Source of the DNA: Flaccisagitta enflata
Taxonomy: Eukaryota > Chaetognatha > Sagittoidea > Aphragmophora
Reading direction: 5' to 3'
Length of the DNA: 64,000 nucleotides
Assembly (NCBI GenBank): GCA_965153355.1
Contig: OZ231126.1
Coordinates: 80,228,001-80,292,000 of the forward strand
Part shown: one piece after another, positions 1 to 11,135 of the stretch
Layout of the letters: every line of letters begins with the position of its first letter
Position numbering within the stretch: the stretch's first letter is position 1
Program-made: the position numbers and the translations under genes
The notes under the pieces: generated by a model
The model's database searches: none
Told to the model about the DNA's origin: nothing
What the model saw: the letters and a program-made list of their open reading frames with translations, nothing else

Positions 1-382
1 CGTTCTCAGATAAATAAAGTTGTTGATTGATACTAGTGAAGATGAACCAAGGTATCACTCATGTTTTTGGCCACTTCATTGTCAGGAAAAAAGTCGAAGT
101 CGAAATCGAAGTCAGTCTTTTTGACATATTCCAGAGAAACAGGGTTTTCATTTTCTTATGAGGAAGTTTTGGAACTCGAGCGATTGAGCCCTCCAATGTA
201 ATTGATTTGGTAACTAGATTTAATAATTCTATTTCATTTGGCGCCAGGCAGAATCCTCTATGACAAATATTTTTTGAGTTATGATTTTTAAAGATTTATT
301 TATGAAAAATTCAAATTGAATTTTTTTTTCAATCTTTTATGAATTTGTGTAGGATCAATAAAGAAGTGCATCGATGTTTATT
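1..382. other. Unassigned AT-rich sequence
   Basis: I see no gene, repeat array or transposon end here. There is a short purine-rich GAAGTCGAAATCGAAGTC stretch near 90-115. It may be part of an element that extends left of the window. Confidence 0.5.
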
Positions 383-778
383 TGAGCATTGAGATGCATA
401 TACAAGAAAACATGTTTATGAGCATAGCTGCTTATCTCTGAGGGTGATTTTTCAATATTCTAGCTCAATTAGCTCATTCAGCTCAATCTTTTTCTGATTC
501 TAAATAGGATAAATGAAAAAATGTTTTGATTCATGTTTGAGCATGCAAATACTCGAAAGTATGTCAGTGAGCATAGCTGCTCATCTAAAAGGGTGTTATT
601 AAATATTCTAGCTCATTTAGCTCAGTCTTTTTTTCTGATTTTACATGGGATAACTAGATGTTTTGATGAAAGCATGCAAATACAAGAAAGCATGTAAGTG
701 AGCATAGCTGGTTGTTTGCTTGAGAGAGTTTGAATATTTTAGCTCATCTAGTTCATTTGGCTCAGTCCTATTTTTCTC
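383..778. repeat. Three diverged tandem units of about 110-150 bp
   Basis: Three units begin near 383, 536 and 669. Each contains GAGCATGCAAATAC or a variant, then GAGCATAGCTG, then TATTCTAGCTCA, then a CTCAGTCTTTTT-like tract. Unit lengths shrink from about 150 to about 110 bp and the copies differ at many positions, so this is an old satellite fragment. No coding function is visible. Confidence 0.75.
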
Positions 779-1180
779 TATTTTTGGTGCAATTGCTCTT
801 GATTTGATCTAACAAATAAAAAAGAAATTGCAGTGCATGAAGATAACAGCTTGGTAAAAAATAACCAATGCTTACGACTTTTTTCCTCACGGCGACAGCC
901 GCCATTACTGGTATTATTTACCTTGCCATCAAAAGAGTAATATCCCAATACGCTGACACAACTTTTCTCCAAGATAGTAGCAATTTAAGGGATCGTGAAT
1001 GATTGCTCTCAACTCTTTGTACCATGAGCCATGATAGTCGCGATAAGAGTTTACCTAGGGTTTACCCAACTGTGTGTGAACGCGTCTGCGTTTGAGTGTA
1101 GTATAACCATAACCATAAATGCTTAGACACGCCAGTGGTGCCACGCTTTGTACGTATATGAAAGTAAAAATGAATCTATA
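779..1180. other. No feature recognised
   Basis: Short open frames exist but have no recognisable composition or domain. No repeat end is visible until the TA just before 1181. Confidence 0.4.
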
Positions 1181-1454
1181 ACAGGGTGTGCAAAAGATCT
1201 CGTACTAGCCATCCAATCTATAGAAAAGACACCTAGATTTGGAGAAATTCTTTCAAGTTAATGTTCAACATTAAAAATTAGGTTGTTTTTCATACTTTAG
1301 ATAAGGAAAAATGATGAATGGTGGACAGCAGAATACATCTTAGACCAATAGGGACGGAAGCAGAAAGTTACGCAAGATTTCTTTTTTTGGTAAAAAAACA
1401 TTTATCTCTTATCTAAATTGCTATATTACTTTTATTGACTGAAATCTTTCCTAC
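1181..1454. mobile_element. Solo terminus of the ACAGGGTGTGC element family
   Basis: The sequence TA followed by ACAGGGTGTGCAAAA at 1181 matches the left end of the complete TA-flanked element at 8222-8803. I find no matching inverted right end before the next element at 1455, so this is either a truncated copy or a copy cut by later events. The interval after the end is otherwise unassigned. Confidence 0.45.
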
Positions 1455-2443
1455 GACAGCGTGCCCACGAAGCCAACATTTAGGGTATCAACTTGCATCA
1501 AAATGGAAAAAATGTGAAAGTTAAAATAGAAAAACAAATGAATAAAAGTGATTGAGATTAGACATACATGATATTTGAAAGTAAAATTTGCATCCCCTTA
1601 GCAAGAAACTCAGACTTTGCCAATATTTCTGAAGATGTTGTACTAAAAATTTCTACAAATTTCTTTTTTGTCTACTGACAGGGTGCTGGTCGAAATTATA
1701 AGTTTGCATAGAAAACACGAAAATGAAAAAATGAAAAACATAGTTCTCTTCAAAATTCCATTCCAAAGAGAACTATGTTTTTGAAAATGCAAAAAGTTCC
1801 CGCATTTGGCTGTCTTATAATTTCGACCACAGGAAAAAGTTAGATTTAAAGTTTTTTTCTTAGTAGTTGGCCTCAAGTGAGATGGCTTTCTCGGTTGTAT
1901 AATTGCCTGTGAGTGAATTTTTTTACTAAGTCACTATCAATGATCACTGTTAAGATGCTTCAATGCTTTGGTAACAGTTTTCTATGATTTCTACACACAA
2001 AATACTATTTTTTTCTGATTTTTCTGTCATTATGCAAATTATTTTTGTCACCCAAGGTACAAAGCTTTTGACCTCTCCCCTGATTATAATAATGAAAATC
2101 TGGCCCCTGCATCGCTTTGTCACTTATTAGGGACCCTGATGGAGAATATAAACGGCTCGGGTTGCAACAAAATTGTATTGATTGTCAGAAAAATGTTATG
2201 ATATGAAGAGTCATGGGAAAAAATGTCGACGGTTTTTCACAAAAATACCACTATTTCGCTGCTTTTTTCATATATATTGTCTATCAAATAACCCTTTAGA
2301 CGCTATGTTGAGGTGTATATTTGCTCATTAAGTGCAGACAATGACTACTTGACCAAAGAAAACATTAATGAGGGGATTTATGACGCCGTATTGAACTTAA
2401 AGTAGGCTGAAGCGTTTGCTGTTTTTCTGGGGGACTTGCCGTC
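1455..2443 (+). mobile_element. Non-autonomous DNA transposon with 4-bp target duplication, copy 1
   Basis: The 989-bp unit starts GACAGCGTGCCCACGAAG and ends ACTTGCCGTC. It is flanked by CTAC on both sides (1451-1454 and 2444-2447). A second copy lies inverted at 37086-38077 with a different 4-bp duplication, TTAT, which fixes both boundaries. Internally there is a foldback at about 1689-1832, bounded by GGTCGAAATTATAAG and its reverse complement, with an inner CATAGTTCTCTT hairpin. No transposase frame is present. A 4-bp duplication is known for Sola and Chapaev-like families, but I cannot assign the superfamily. Confidence 0.85.
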
Positions 2444-2884
2444 CTACATGACCCAACTAATTCCCCTTAATACATTTATTCTCAAATAAACTTCATCTAG
2501 GGGGCAATAAAGTTGCATAAACCTTTATCTTTAAATAAACCCAGCTCTGCAGATAAAATCATGTCAAAATCTGATTTTCTGTTTTTTCATGAATACATGT
2601 CATGGCCATGGATGGAAATTATATCAGCTGTTCTTAGTTTCTACTTTTATCATGACCAACTGAGATACTCTGGTTCAAATTTCAGCTCATAACTCCCATA
2701 ACAAATACGGTTTTCAAGCCATAGACCAAGTACGAAATTTTTTGCTAGATGAAAGTTTTGAAAAAGATCCTATTCCATTGGAAGCCACAAAGTACATTGT
2801 TTAAAAGATATCAATGATGGAGTTTATTTTCAGCCAATGAATTTTCGAAAGCCGATAACAACAGAAAAAAACAAATATCCGATT

Positions 2885-2953
<69 letters not shown>

Positions 2954-3224
2954 CACGGGAATGTACATCTGATCTCAATGCGTTGTCCAATGACACAAAG
3001 TTTGTGTTCTTGAATCAGAAGAAAAATGCACTGGAAAGTGAGAGAAGAACAGTTGAATCCCACTCAAACGGATTTGAAGGAATCAGCAAATCTCATCTGT
3101 TAGTGGCGGAATTCTGTTAGAAGCGGGTCTATTTGAGTGCATAAGGATTCCTCTGACATCTAGAGATTAAGATGTAAGAATGCTAAAACCTGCCCTTGTC
3201 CCATTCAATCATTTAGCCCTTACT
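2444..3224. other. Unassigned AT-rich sequence around a poly(A) tract
   Basis: Apart from the A-run at 2890-2951, nothing is recognised. Open frames crossing the A-run are low-complexity artefacts. Confidence 0.4.
2890..2951 (+). repeat. Poly(A) tract of about 62 bases
   Basis: This is an uninterrupted run of A. It could be a retroposed tail, but the sequence just upstream shows no coding or SINE features and no flanking target duplication, so I list it only as a mononucleotide repeat. Confidence 0.9.
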
Positions 3225-3394
3225 GTGGTGTTAATGACTTGTACTCGCCTCTATTTCAAGCAGTTGATCAGTCCGTGGGTCGGTGGGTCGGTCTGTGTAT
3301 TAGTCTGTTAGTCGAAAATGGGTTCGCAATTTCTTTTTTTGCATAAGCGCCCCTGCCCACCCAACTAAGGTAGCCATGCATTTGGTCTTGTCTA
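3225..3394 (-). mobile_element. H-family (Helentron-like) copy, decayed
   Basis: Read on the minus strand, the element starts near 3394 with ACAAGACCAAATGCATGG, then TTAGTTGGGTGGGCAGGGGC, the typical 5' zone of this family. It then runs to a GACCGACC-type tract at about 3265-3312. The terminal hairpin expected near 3235 is too decayed to draw. The 5' zone resembles the copy at 51714-51903. Confidence 0.5.
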
Positions 3395-4211
3395 ACTCAA
3401 TTGGTTGTTTCCAGTTTTATCGTTTTACTCATGGAAAACGCTGCTTATCATCGCCGGTTGTCTGATATGTAAAGCGTTTGTTTGAATGATGTAGTTTCGT
3501 TCATTGACATTTAGAAATAAAGTGTAGTGCAAGATTTGCATGTTATAATGTGAGGCTCACATTACAGTTTTCCTCGTTTTACTTCTAGTTCTGGTTGGTC
3601 GCTTTCTTGCCACGGTCTCACGATCGCTCCACCTAGTTTCTCTGGCCTAGCTTGCATGGTAGCCTACTGTTGCATGGTTTCTGTAACTGCTACATTGCAA
3701 TTCTTAAGCCTTCAATCCGAGACAAACACGCAATTACGTTCGTCGTCTGATCTGGTGCATTGGATATTCCTAAGGAAAGCGGCAGTGCACATGCCGCTTT
3801 GAACATGGAGAGAGAGAGAGAGAGAGAGGGTTTTCGAAATTTGATTCTTATAAATGGCGGTTAATCTGATTTCAGAAAATAGATGCAGCGATGGCTGAGG
3901 AGGAGGAGGAGAAGGAGGAGGAGAAACGAGGGAGGTGATGAAGGAATGGACGAGGTGTCTGTGCAATCGGTGTGATGGGGGGGGGGTGCAATCGGGGTGA
4001 TGGGAGGGGGGGGGGGGTAACTCTGGTGACAGGGATGTTTTTTGGCATTTGACTGGTGACAGTATGTATGGCGTCCATGATCCAGTAATAACCAATATGG
4101 CCTCAACGGTGATGATGATCATGAAAGTGGTGGAGACGGCAATGGTGACTGCATCGGAAACGGTAGAGGTATTGGTGACATGGTTGGTGTAGTCGTGTTG
4201 GTCTAAGTGTC
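3395..4211. other. Unassigned region with short GA, GGA and G tracts
   Basis: It holds a short (GA)n at 3808-3829, GGA-rich sequence at 3895-3950, and G runs near 3976 and 4003. The proline-rich frame on the minus strand comes from these tracts. No gene is supported. Confidence 0.5.
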
Positions 4212-4323
<112 letters not shown>

Positions 4324-4865
4324 AAGTTGCAGATGGTGGTGGTGGGGGTGGTGGTAGTGGAGGTGTGGGTGGTGGCATGGGTGGGGGCATGGGTGGTGAT
4401 GTTTCGCTGTCGGTTCGCATTTTTTGCTCTCTGATTTGATGTGACACGCAATCCACAGGCACGTGTTTGGGGGGGGGGGCGACTCTAGCGTGGTCTTACG
4501 TATACTTCATACCAACCATGCTCTCTCGGAGAGAGTCTCTCTCACCATTTTTTCCTTCTTTTTTTTTTTTTTTTTTTTTTTTTTGTTGTCCATTTTCATT
4601 TTTTCTTTTCCTTTCTTTCTTTTTTTTCGCGCTTCTATTGAATTATTTTTCAGGCTTTCATCTAGACTAGGTTTTTTTTTCATGTATGAATTATCATATA
4701 GAACAAAAAGGCGTTAATTACGAGGCTCTTGACGCTGGCATTAGCACGTCCACACATTTGCATTTACAAGATGGATCAACGTATTTCATGTGTATTTCCA
4801 ATGATTGTCCGAGTCAACATCATGTGGTTTTGACCATTTTATATCCCGGTAGACCAAAACAAATA
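4324..4865. other. GGT-rich and T-rich unassigned sequence
   Basis: A degenerate GGT/GGG-rich tail follows the microsatellite, and a T-run lies at 4559-4584. Nothing else is recognised. Confidence 0.5.
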
Positions 4866-5039
4866 CAGTGGAGCACCGCTAGAGCGCACCCGCTATTAAG
4901 GCATGCCCGCTTATAAAGCATACAGTATGCAGTCCAATAAAATATTTTTGTATTCACTTGTATATTGGCAATAAGGCAGCTTCACTATACGGCATATTTT
5001 GCCCAGTGCCTAGGCATGCGCTCTAGTGAAACTCAAATG
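4866..5039. mobile_element. CAGT-type TA-flanked MITE, copy 1
   Basis: TA precedes CAGTGGAGCACCGCTAGAGC and TA follows the right end at 5040-5041. The right side carries the partial inverse GCGCTCTAGTG. A sister copy is at 32432-32614. CAGT ends with TA duplication fit non-autonomous Tc1/mariner-pogo-like elements; this is inference from ends only. Confidence 0.65.
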
Positions 5040-5135
5040 TAGGTTCTGTTGTTTCACCTCTTATTCCCACCACTCTTCCCCCCCTTTCACTCCTGCACAC
5101 CCCTCATACCTTCCATCTTTGCTCTCTTGGCTGGC

Positions 5136-5323
<188 letters not shown>

Positions 5324-5577
5324 TTCCAAACGTTCAGTGATCCCAATTTCCAATAAACACAATCATTGCTATTTGTCTTTTAAGCCCCGAGTTATACGAT
5401 TCGTGTTACAACTAAAGGTTTTCTTTGAAAAAAAAACGACATGAGCTCGATATATAGTTGTATTTGTTTACGCCAAACGTGCTTTTTCGCGGTTTTCTGT
5501 TGGTTATTTCTATTTTCGCGCTTATCCGTTTTACGTTTCCAAGCTTCCGTCTTAAAGCGTCAAATCTACGCATTACA

Positions 5578-5993
5578 TAACAAGGCCGGACACACGGGCC
5601 AAGACGGTGCGCCTGATGTTATTGATTTTTAGACCTATCCCAGACCTATCCCTAGCTCTATTAAATCTATTCCTAGCTCTATCAGACCCATACTTAGCTC
5701 TATCAGACCCAGTCCTTGCTCAATTGGACCTATCCCTAGCAATATCAGACCCATCCCTCGCTCTATCCGATCTATCCCGAGCTCTAGCAAACCTAGCCAC
5801 AGCTGATTAAAATAATGTCTGAAATGAATGATGAATGAGATAAGTTTTTACCTGATTTCAAACATTTTCTGCAATTTTTCACTCAAGGGTGAACGGTGAC
5901 CGACCGACAGACAGACAGACAGACTGACAGACAGACAGACAGAATGACAGACGGGCAGAGCCTCTTTTAAAGGTTCTATGGCGCACCCAAGAA
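5578..5993 (+). mobile_element. H-family copy carrying a ~21-bp minisatellite
   Basis: It starts AACAAGGCCGGACACACGGG. The body is a degenerate array of CCTATCCCTAGCTCTATCAG-like units (about 5630-5815). It then has a GACAGACAGACA tract at 5903-5952 and ends with GAGCCTCTTTTAAAGG, the conserved motif before the terminal hairpin. The hairpin itself is decayed. Confidence 0.6.
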
Positions 5994-6384
5994 ACATATT
6001 CGCGTTTTGTTGTGATTATTATATGCGCCCCTCACCAAATCCGATTTACTATCAGCGACATCGTTGGGGGCAGGGGGGGGGGGGGTGCAGGGCTAGGCTG
6101 AAACTGTTCCAAAGGCCCTGAAACTTGGTTTACCATATATTCTCATCATATTAGCACGAATCCTTTACCTGATACTTGATCCGTTGACTAAAGTGCATTA
6201 CCCCCACCTCTATTAAATATTTTCCATCCCCAAGTCCCTCAAAACCACGTTGCCAAACCTTAGCTCTTCTATCTGGGATTATATCACCATGCATCTGTAG
6301 TAACCGTTGATCATTTCAGAAAAGCTCATTTTCTCAATCAAAACAAATCTGATTGAAAGAATACAGAGTTAATGGGTGCAACTA
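5994..6384. other. No feature recognised
   Basis: It has a G-run near 6070-6084 and otherwise ordinary AT-rich sequence. Confidence 0.4.
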
Positions 6385-6440
6385 AAACAAGGCCGTATAC
6401 ACGGCAGCATTAGTTGCGGACGGGTGGGCAGGAGCGGAAA
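6385..6440 (+). mobile_element. 5' end of an H-family copy
   Basis: AACAAGGCCGTATACACGGC is followed by AGTTGCGGACGGGTGGGCAG, matching the 5' end of the complete copy at 14677-14824. It is directly preceded by GCAACTAAAA, which itself looks like an H-family 3' end, so two copies may have abutted. I cannot find the matching 3' hairpin downstream. Confidence 0.6.
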
Positions 6441-6959
6441 ACCTCAAAATAACAATGGTTATTGTTTCTTTTTGAAGATATCTTAAAGGTTGATGAGCAC
6501 TAAATGTGAAAGGAAAACTGGCGTTTTTTGTTTTCCTCTAAATGAAAAAAAATATTTCTAAACAAGATTATAATAATGCAGTTTATACAATGTAAACTCT
6601 TGTTTAAGAGATCTGAAGTTTTCTGCAGTGACACCAAGAGTCCCACATGTGCTCTGTTGCACTATTCCACCTTTCTAACCCCCCCCCCATCTACCAACCT
6701 CTCCATCGTGTATCCTCCACCATAAACATAATATCCTCAACAAAAGGCAGGAGCCGACCCCTTTAGGAGGAGGAGGAGGAGGTGGAGCCGACCCTCGTAT
6801 TTCACCTTCTTTTTCCGGTTTATATACATTTCTTCCCGCTTCTGCATTTTTTTCTGCTTTCACCGGAAATCGCATGGAAATTGTTTTTCTATTTTTCGAC
6901 CTCTTCCTTTCTTTCTTTATATTTCTCTTTTTTTTTCATTTCTATTCAGTTTCAACCAA
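6441..6959. other. No gene recognised
   Basis: There is AT-rich sequence, a C-run near 6680 and a GGA-rich stretch at 6766-6783. Nothing else stands out. Confidence 0.4.
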
Positions 6960-6995
6960 TATGTTTGTATGTCTGTCTGTCAGTCCGTCGATTTG

Positions 6996-7094
<99 letters not shown>

Positions 7095-7230
7095 GTCATA
7101 CCCATACCCACAACTGCCCCTCCATGCTCCCTCCGTCCGTCCGTCATTTCTAAATTCCGAGTGGTTTTTGCATTTCCGCTCCTGCCCAACCGACTGTCGC
7201 GACTGTCGTGTCGTGTATCCGGCCTTGTTT
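6960..7230 (-). mobile_element. H-family copy with (TC)n core
   Basis: On the minus strand it starts near 7230 with AAACAAGGCCGGATACACGA, then has CAGTCGCGACAG and a GGGCAGGAGCGG motif. It ends toward a GTCTGTCTGTCAGTCCGTCG tract at 6971-6990. A (TC)n run fills 6997-7089. The terminal hairpin is not preserved. Confidence 0.5.
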
Positions 7231-7471
7231 GGTGAAATACATCAGTTCGCTTTCCTGAGCTTCGGGGCTGTGCATATGGTGGAAACAATTTTCAGATTAA
7301 ACATGCAGGAAGCCTTTTTTTTCTTTTTCTATGTGGCAGCGCGATTTTGTTGTGGTGGTTTCTGTATTTGAATTTCTTTTACCAGTGCTAGCTCTGGCAC
7401 TAAACATACTTAAGATTACAACCCTTTTAGGAGAGAGAGAGAGAGAGAGACGGATGGGGGAGACGAGAGGG

Positions 7472-7642
7472 GATGACGACACGAAACCGGCCTACCACTT
7501 CAAGCAAGAGGGGCACACCGATGCAGACATGGGAGTGTTGGTCATAGAAGAAGTGAAAGGAAAGGACGACGTCTACAGAGTGACGAGGGAAAGATTCTGG
7601 ATCAACTGTCTTGGCACATACAACGAGGAAAATAAAAGGAAA
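7472..7642 (+). pseudogene. C-terminal remnant of a retroelement-type ORF, possibly GIY-YIG endonuclease
   Basis: About 57 codons, ending at a TGA, read as a coherent acidic/basic protein with coding-like GC-rich codons in AT-rich surroundings. Visible motifs are YHFKQEGHTDADMGVLVIEE and RERFWINCLGTYNEENKRK. A His-Thr-x-x-Asp-Met segment followed by R-E-x-F/Y-W-I-x-x-L-x-T is what I know from the C-terminal part of GIY-YIG endonuclease domains in Penelope-like retroelements. Upstream the frame enters a (GA)n tract (7432-7450), so the rest of the protein is missing. The family call is inference by motif only. Confidence 0.4.
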
Positions 7643-8173
7643 TGAAGCATGAACCTGGGTTTTTTTTAAAGAAAAAATGACTATACACCCAGGGGCATGT
7701 CCAAAAAAATCCTTAGTCTAGATTTGGAGTTTAACGACTTTTTGATCGAGAGACACAAAAAACGTTTCAAAAGGTGAAATTTAAAGAAGAAAAAGGAAAA
7801 ATTTGTATTCGTTATGAAAAATGAATGTTATATGCGTTTCACATGACAATTTGAAAATCCACATTACAGGCGAAATTCCCCCGACGAAGACGGCATGGTC
7901 CGTCGAAATATTGGGACAAAATTGCTTTTATTCTTGAAAAAGTGAAAGAAAAAGCTAATGCAGCCAGATAGACACAAGACGTGGAATGAGAAAAGAAAGA
8001 TGAAAAGAGGATGATGAAGGTAAAGGAGATTGAATATGAATTATGAATGACTGAGGGAATCCAATAAAGACAAGGGGAGTACCTGCTGTTGATAGAAAAA
8101 AGCATCTCACGGGGGTTCTGAGGCGTCGATTTCCACGCTCTCCGTCTCGCATCAGCACAACCCGCAATTTAAA
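7643..8173. other. No feature recognised
   Basis: AT-rich sequence with A-rich stretches. No transposon end or gene is visible. Confidence 0.4.
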
Positions 8174-9425
8174 ACAAGGTCAACAAACCTTAGTCGCGTG
8201 GTAATTAGGGTTATCAAGGTAACAGGGTGTGCAAAATTTTCCGCAATTGCTTCATGGAAACAAAAATATACTAACAAGTGATTCAGCACCATGAAATTTG
8301 AACCAGAGTGCCCCTATTAGTAAAACTATAAGCTAAGATTGATTGCAGATCTTTTCTGTAACCCTTGTTACTATGGGAGTCAAACGATTTGAAGCAAAGA
8401 TTTTGATTTTGACAAGATTTTATTTATAGGCAAAATAGGCTATAAAATCATAGATTCTTGTATTTGTGACAAATCAATAATGATTTTCTTTGCTACGCAT
8501 ACATTATGCTGAGGGAGGTAAATTATATCAACATGAATGGAACTCACTAAAGCAAATAAACTAGGCTTATAGAGCAAGACAAACTAATAACAGAATTTCA
8601 GGCTATTTAAAGAATCTTTTTAAGGAGTGTTTTATTAGAGTAGAATCTACCTGGAAAGTTTTAATACTGAATTTGTGAATTTCAGTTTTGAATACTAAAA
8701 AAAACACTTTTTCACACCTACCACTCAAGCTTCTATAAATCATTTTCTTCTAAGGTTTTTGAGAAAAGTAAGTGCCAATTGCGGATAATTTTGCACACCC
8801 TGTTAATAAGGTTTACTAAGGTAATTAAGGAATAGTATCATATTATTTTCAATTTTAACAAAATAAGTCACATAATTACATGATAGCATAATAACATAAT
8901 AACACACATGATTATCTATTTGTATAATATCAAAATTACATAATCAAATAACCTCAGTTATCAGAGCCTTAAATTACCTTCAAGTAGTGTTTACATTGGA
9001 CACATCTGCTTCCGCACCTTATTGCAAATCTAGTCAATGAAACTCAAAAACGTTTTTACATCAAAATAAGTTTTTGGTAAGTTTTTTTTAATATAGTAAG
9101 ATAGTAGTTATTTTAACTGAATTCATATGACTGTAATGACTGTAATTATCTAAGTATTACCTATTATTACTAATAATTACCTATTATCACATAATTTTCT
9201 TTATTAACCGATACTTACCAATAGTAACCTATATTTACCTATGATTACATAATGACATAAAACTACCTATTTCTACCTATGATTACCCATAATTACCTAT
9301 AATTGCCTTTAAGTACATTTTAAATTTTTAAATGACTGTAAAGCCTATATTTCAGAACCGACAGACCGACCGACAGACCGACCGACCGACATAGCGGCTT
9401 CTAGAAATGTTCACGCGACTAAAAA
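8174..9425 (+). mobile_element. H-family copy with degenerate ATTACCTAT array and nested MITE
   Basis: It starts ACAAGGTCAACAAACC followed by TTAGTCGCGTGG. The body is rich in GGTAATTAAGG / AATTACCTAT units (8190-8221 and about 8804-9330). A GACCGACC tract lies at 9359-9390, and the end is TTCACGCGACTAAAAA. The 5' motif AGTCGCGTG reappears inverted as CACGCGACT at the 3' end. The 582-bp TA element at 8222-8803 interrupts it. Confidence 0.65.
8222..8803. mobile_element. TA-flanked MITE with 28-bp terminal inverted repeats
   Basis: The left end ACAGGGTGTGCAAAATT continues to CCGCAATTG. The right end is the inverse with one mismatch over about 28 bp. TA flanks both sides (8220-8221 and 8804-8805). 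There is no transposase frame. TA duplication and length fit a non-autonomous Tc1/mariner-type element. Confidence 0.85.
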
Positions 9426-9529
9426 GAGAGATGTATAAAGACATGTACATCATGTATGGTTTTCAGTGCCCTTTCTGCAACAATTGATGTATTTTGTTAA
9501 GAAAAATGAGGTCACTTTATATCATGTAG

Positions 9530-9556
9530 AAAGGAAGAAATGAAGAAAGAAAAAAA

Positions 9557-9624
<68 letters not shown>

Positions 9625-9812
9625 AGAAAGAAAGGAAGATGGAAAGAAGAAAGAGGGAAAAGAGGAAAAAGCAAATAAGGAAAGAAGGAAAAAAGCAAGT
9701 AAGGAAAGAAGGAAAGAAGAAAAGAAGGAAAGAAGAAAGAGTGGATAGCTGGCAAGAAAAAAAAGAAAAAATAAAAGTAAAGAAAAAAAGGAAAGACAAT
9801 GGAAAGAAGTGA
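9530..9812 (+). repeat. (GAAA)n and wider purine tract
   Basis: A regular (GAAA)n core at about 9559-9623 is followed by degenerate A/G-only sequence. Lys-Glu and Phe-Leu frames are artefacts. Confidence 0.9.
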
Positions 9813-9917
9813 AAGGTGGTTGATTAGATTATCGCGTTTTGATGCGGCTGTGGGCCTCGAGCCGTGAAGACACAGAAAGACTCTTTGTATACTTTGATCC
9901 TACTACAGTTTCGTTGG

Positions 9918-10416
9918 TGAGCCATGAGAACATGAGACATGACACTGTGAGACATGACACTGTGCGACATGACACCGTGAGCCATGACACCGTGAGACAT
10001 GACACCGTGAGACATGACACCGTGAAACATGACACTATGAGACATGACACCGTGAAACATGACAACCTGAGACATGACACTGTGAGACATGACACCGTGA
10101 GACATGACACCATGAGACATGACACCATGAGACATGACAATATCAGACATGACACCGTGAGACATGACACCGTGAGACATGATACTGTGAGACATGATAC
10201 CCTGAGTCCTGACACCGTGAGACATGACACCGTGAGACATGACAATGTCAGACATGACTCGGTGAGATATGACAGTGTGAGACATGACACCGTGAGACAT
10301 GATACCGTGAGACATGATACCGCGAGTCATGACACCGTGAGACATGACACCGTGAGACATGACACCGTGAGACATGACAATGTCAGACACGACTCTGTGA
10401 GATATGACAGTGTGAG
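9918..10416 (+). repeat. 15-bp minisatellite, about 33 units
   Basis: The consensus is GAGACATGACACCGT with frequent C/T and G/A variants. Because the unit is a multiple of 3, long frames stay open on both strands (RHDTV repeats on plus, SHGVM-type repeats on minus). The frames have no start context or unique domain, so I do not call a gene. Confidence 0.95.
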
Positions 10417-10598
10417 GCGACCTCTAATTTTTTGTCTCGTCTCGTCTTGTCTTTTTTTTTTCTTTTTTGTCTTTTGCTTAAACTCATCACCTCTTCATAT
10501 TTGGCCGATTGTGCATCGTTTGTGTGCATCAACCATCGTTTCTCTCTCTCATGGGCCTGGACGCTGTCATTAGCATCACTATCTTTCAGTCCTTTTTT

Positions 10599-11135
10599 GG
10601 GCAGCGGCCCCAAAGGGCCGATGTCCTGTAGGACACAGGGGCTAAAAATTACGTACGTCCTTCCGTACGTACCCCCCCTCCGAAGCTTCTCAAGCCTCCC
10701 CGGACTCAAATCCAGCCTCTCAGGCCTCAAATCTGGCCTCTCCGGCCTCAAATCTGGCCTCTCAGGCCTCAAATCCAGCCTCTCAGGCCCTAAATCCAGC
10801 CTCTCAGGCCTCAAATCCAGCCTCTCAGGCCTCAAATCCAGCCTCATGGGCCTCAAATTCAGCCTCTTGGGCTTTTAATCCAGCCTCTCAGGCCTCAAAT
10901 TCCCATTGAATAACATGGCAAATTGGCAAAAAATTGAGAAAAATTCCAAATTCCCAATGAATATTATGGAAAATTACCCCAAATATGCTCTCTCAGGACG
11001 TATGGAAATTCACCCGTGTCCTACAGGACATCGGCCTTTTGGGTCCGCTGCCCTGCTCCCACTCCACCTCTTTAGCTGATTACTCCAAGCAGGGCATCGG
11101 GTACCGCTGACCATGTGCGATCCTTGGATGACTAG
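10599..11135 (+). mobile_element. G-family element, copy A
   Basis: It starts GGGCAGCGGCCCC and continues AAAGGGCCGATGTCCTG, then AGGACACAGGG. The same ~45 bp lies inverted at about 11008-11053. Between them is a CTCAGGCCTCAAATCCAG minisatellite of ~21-bp units (about 10680-10905). After the inverted end come ~80 bp with a second hairpin (GCCCTGCT / AGCAGGGC) and a terminal ATCCTTGGATGACTAG. No protein is encoded. Confidence 0.8.

Noticed and set aside
2890-2951. Poly(A) tail of a LINE or processed pseudogene
   Set aside because: No coding remnant, truncated 5' body or flanking target duplication is visible upstream.
9824-10573. Long open frames of 150-244 codons on both strands
   Set aside because: They follow the 15-bp minisatellite and have no unique protein segment.
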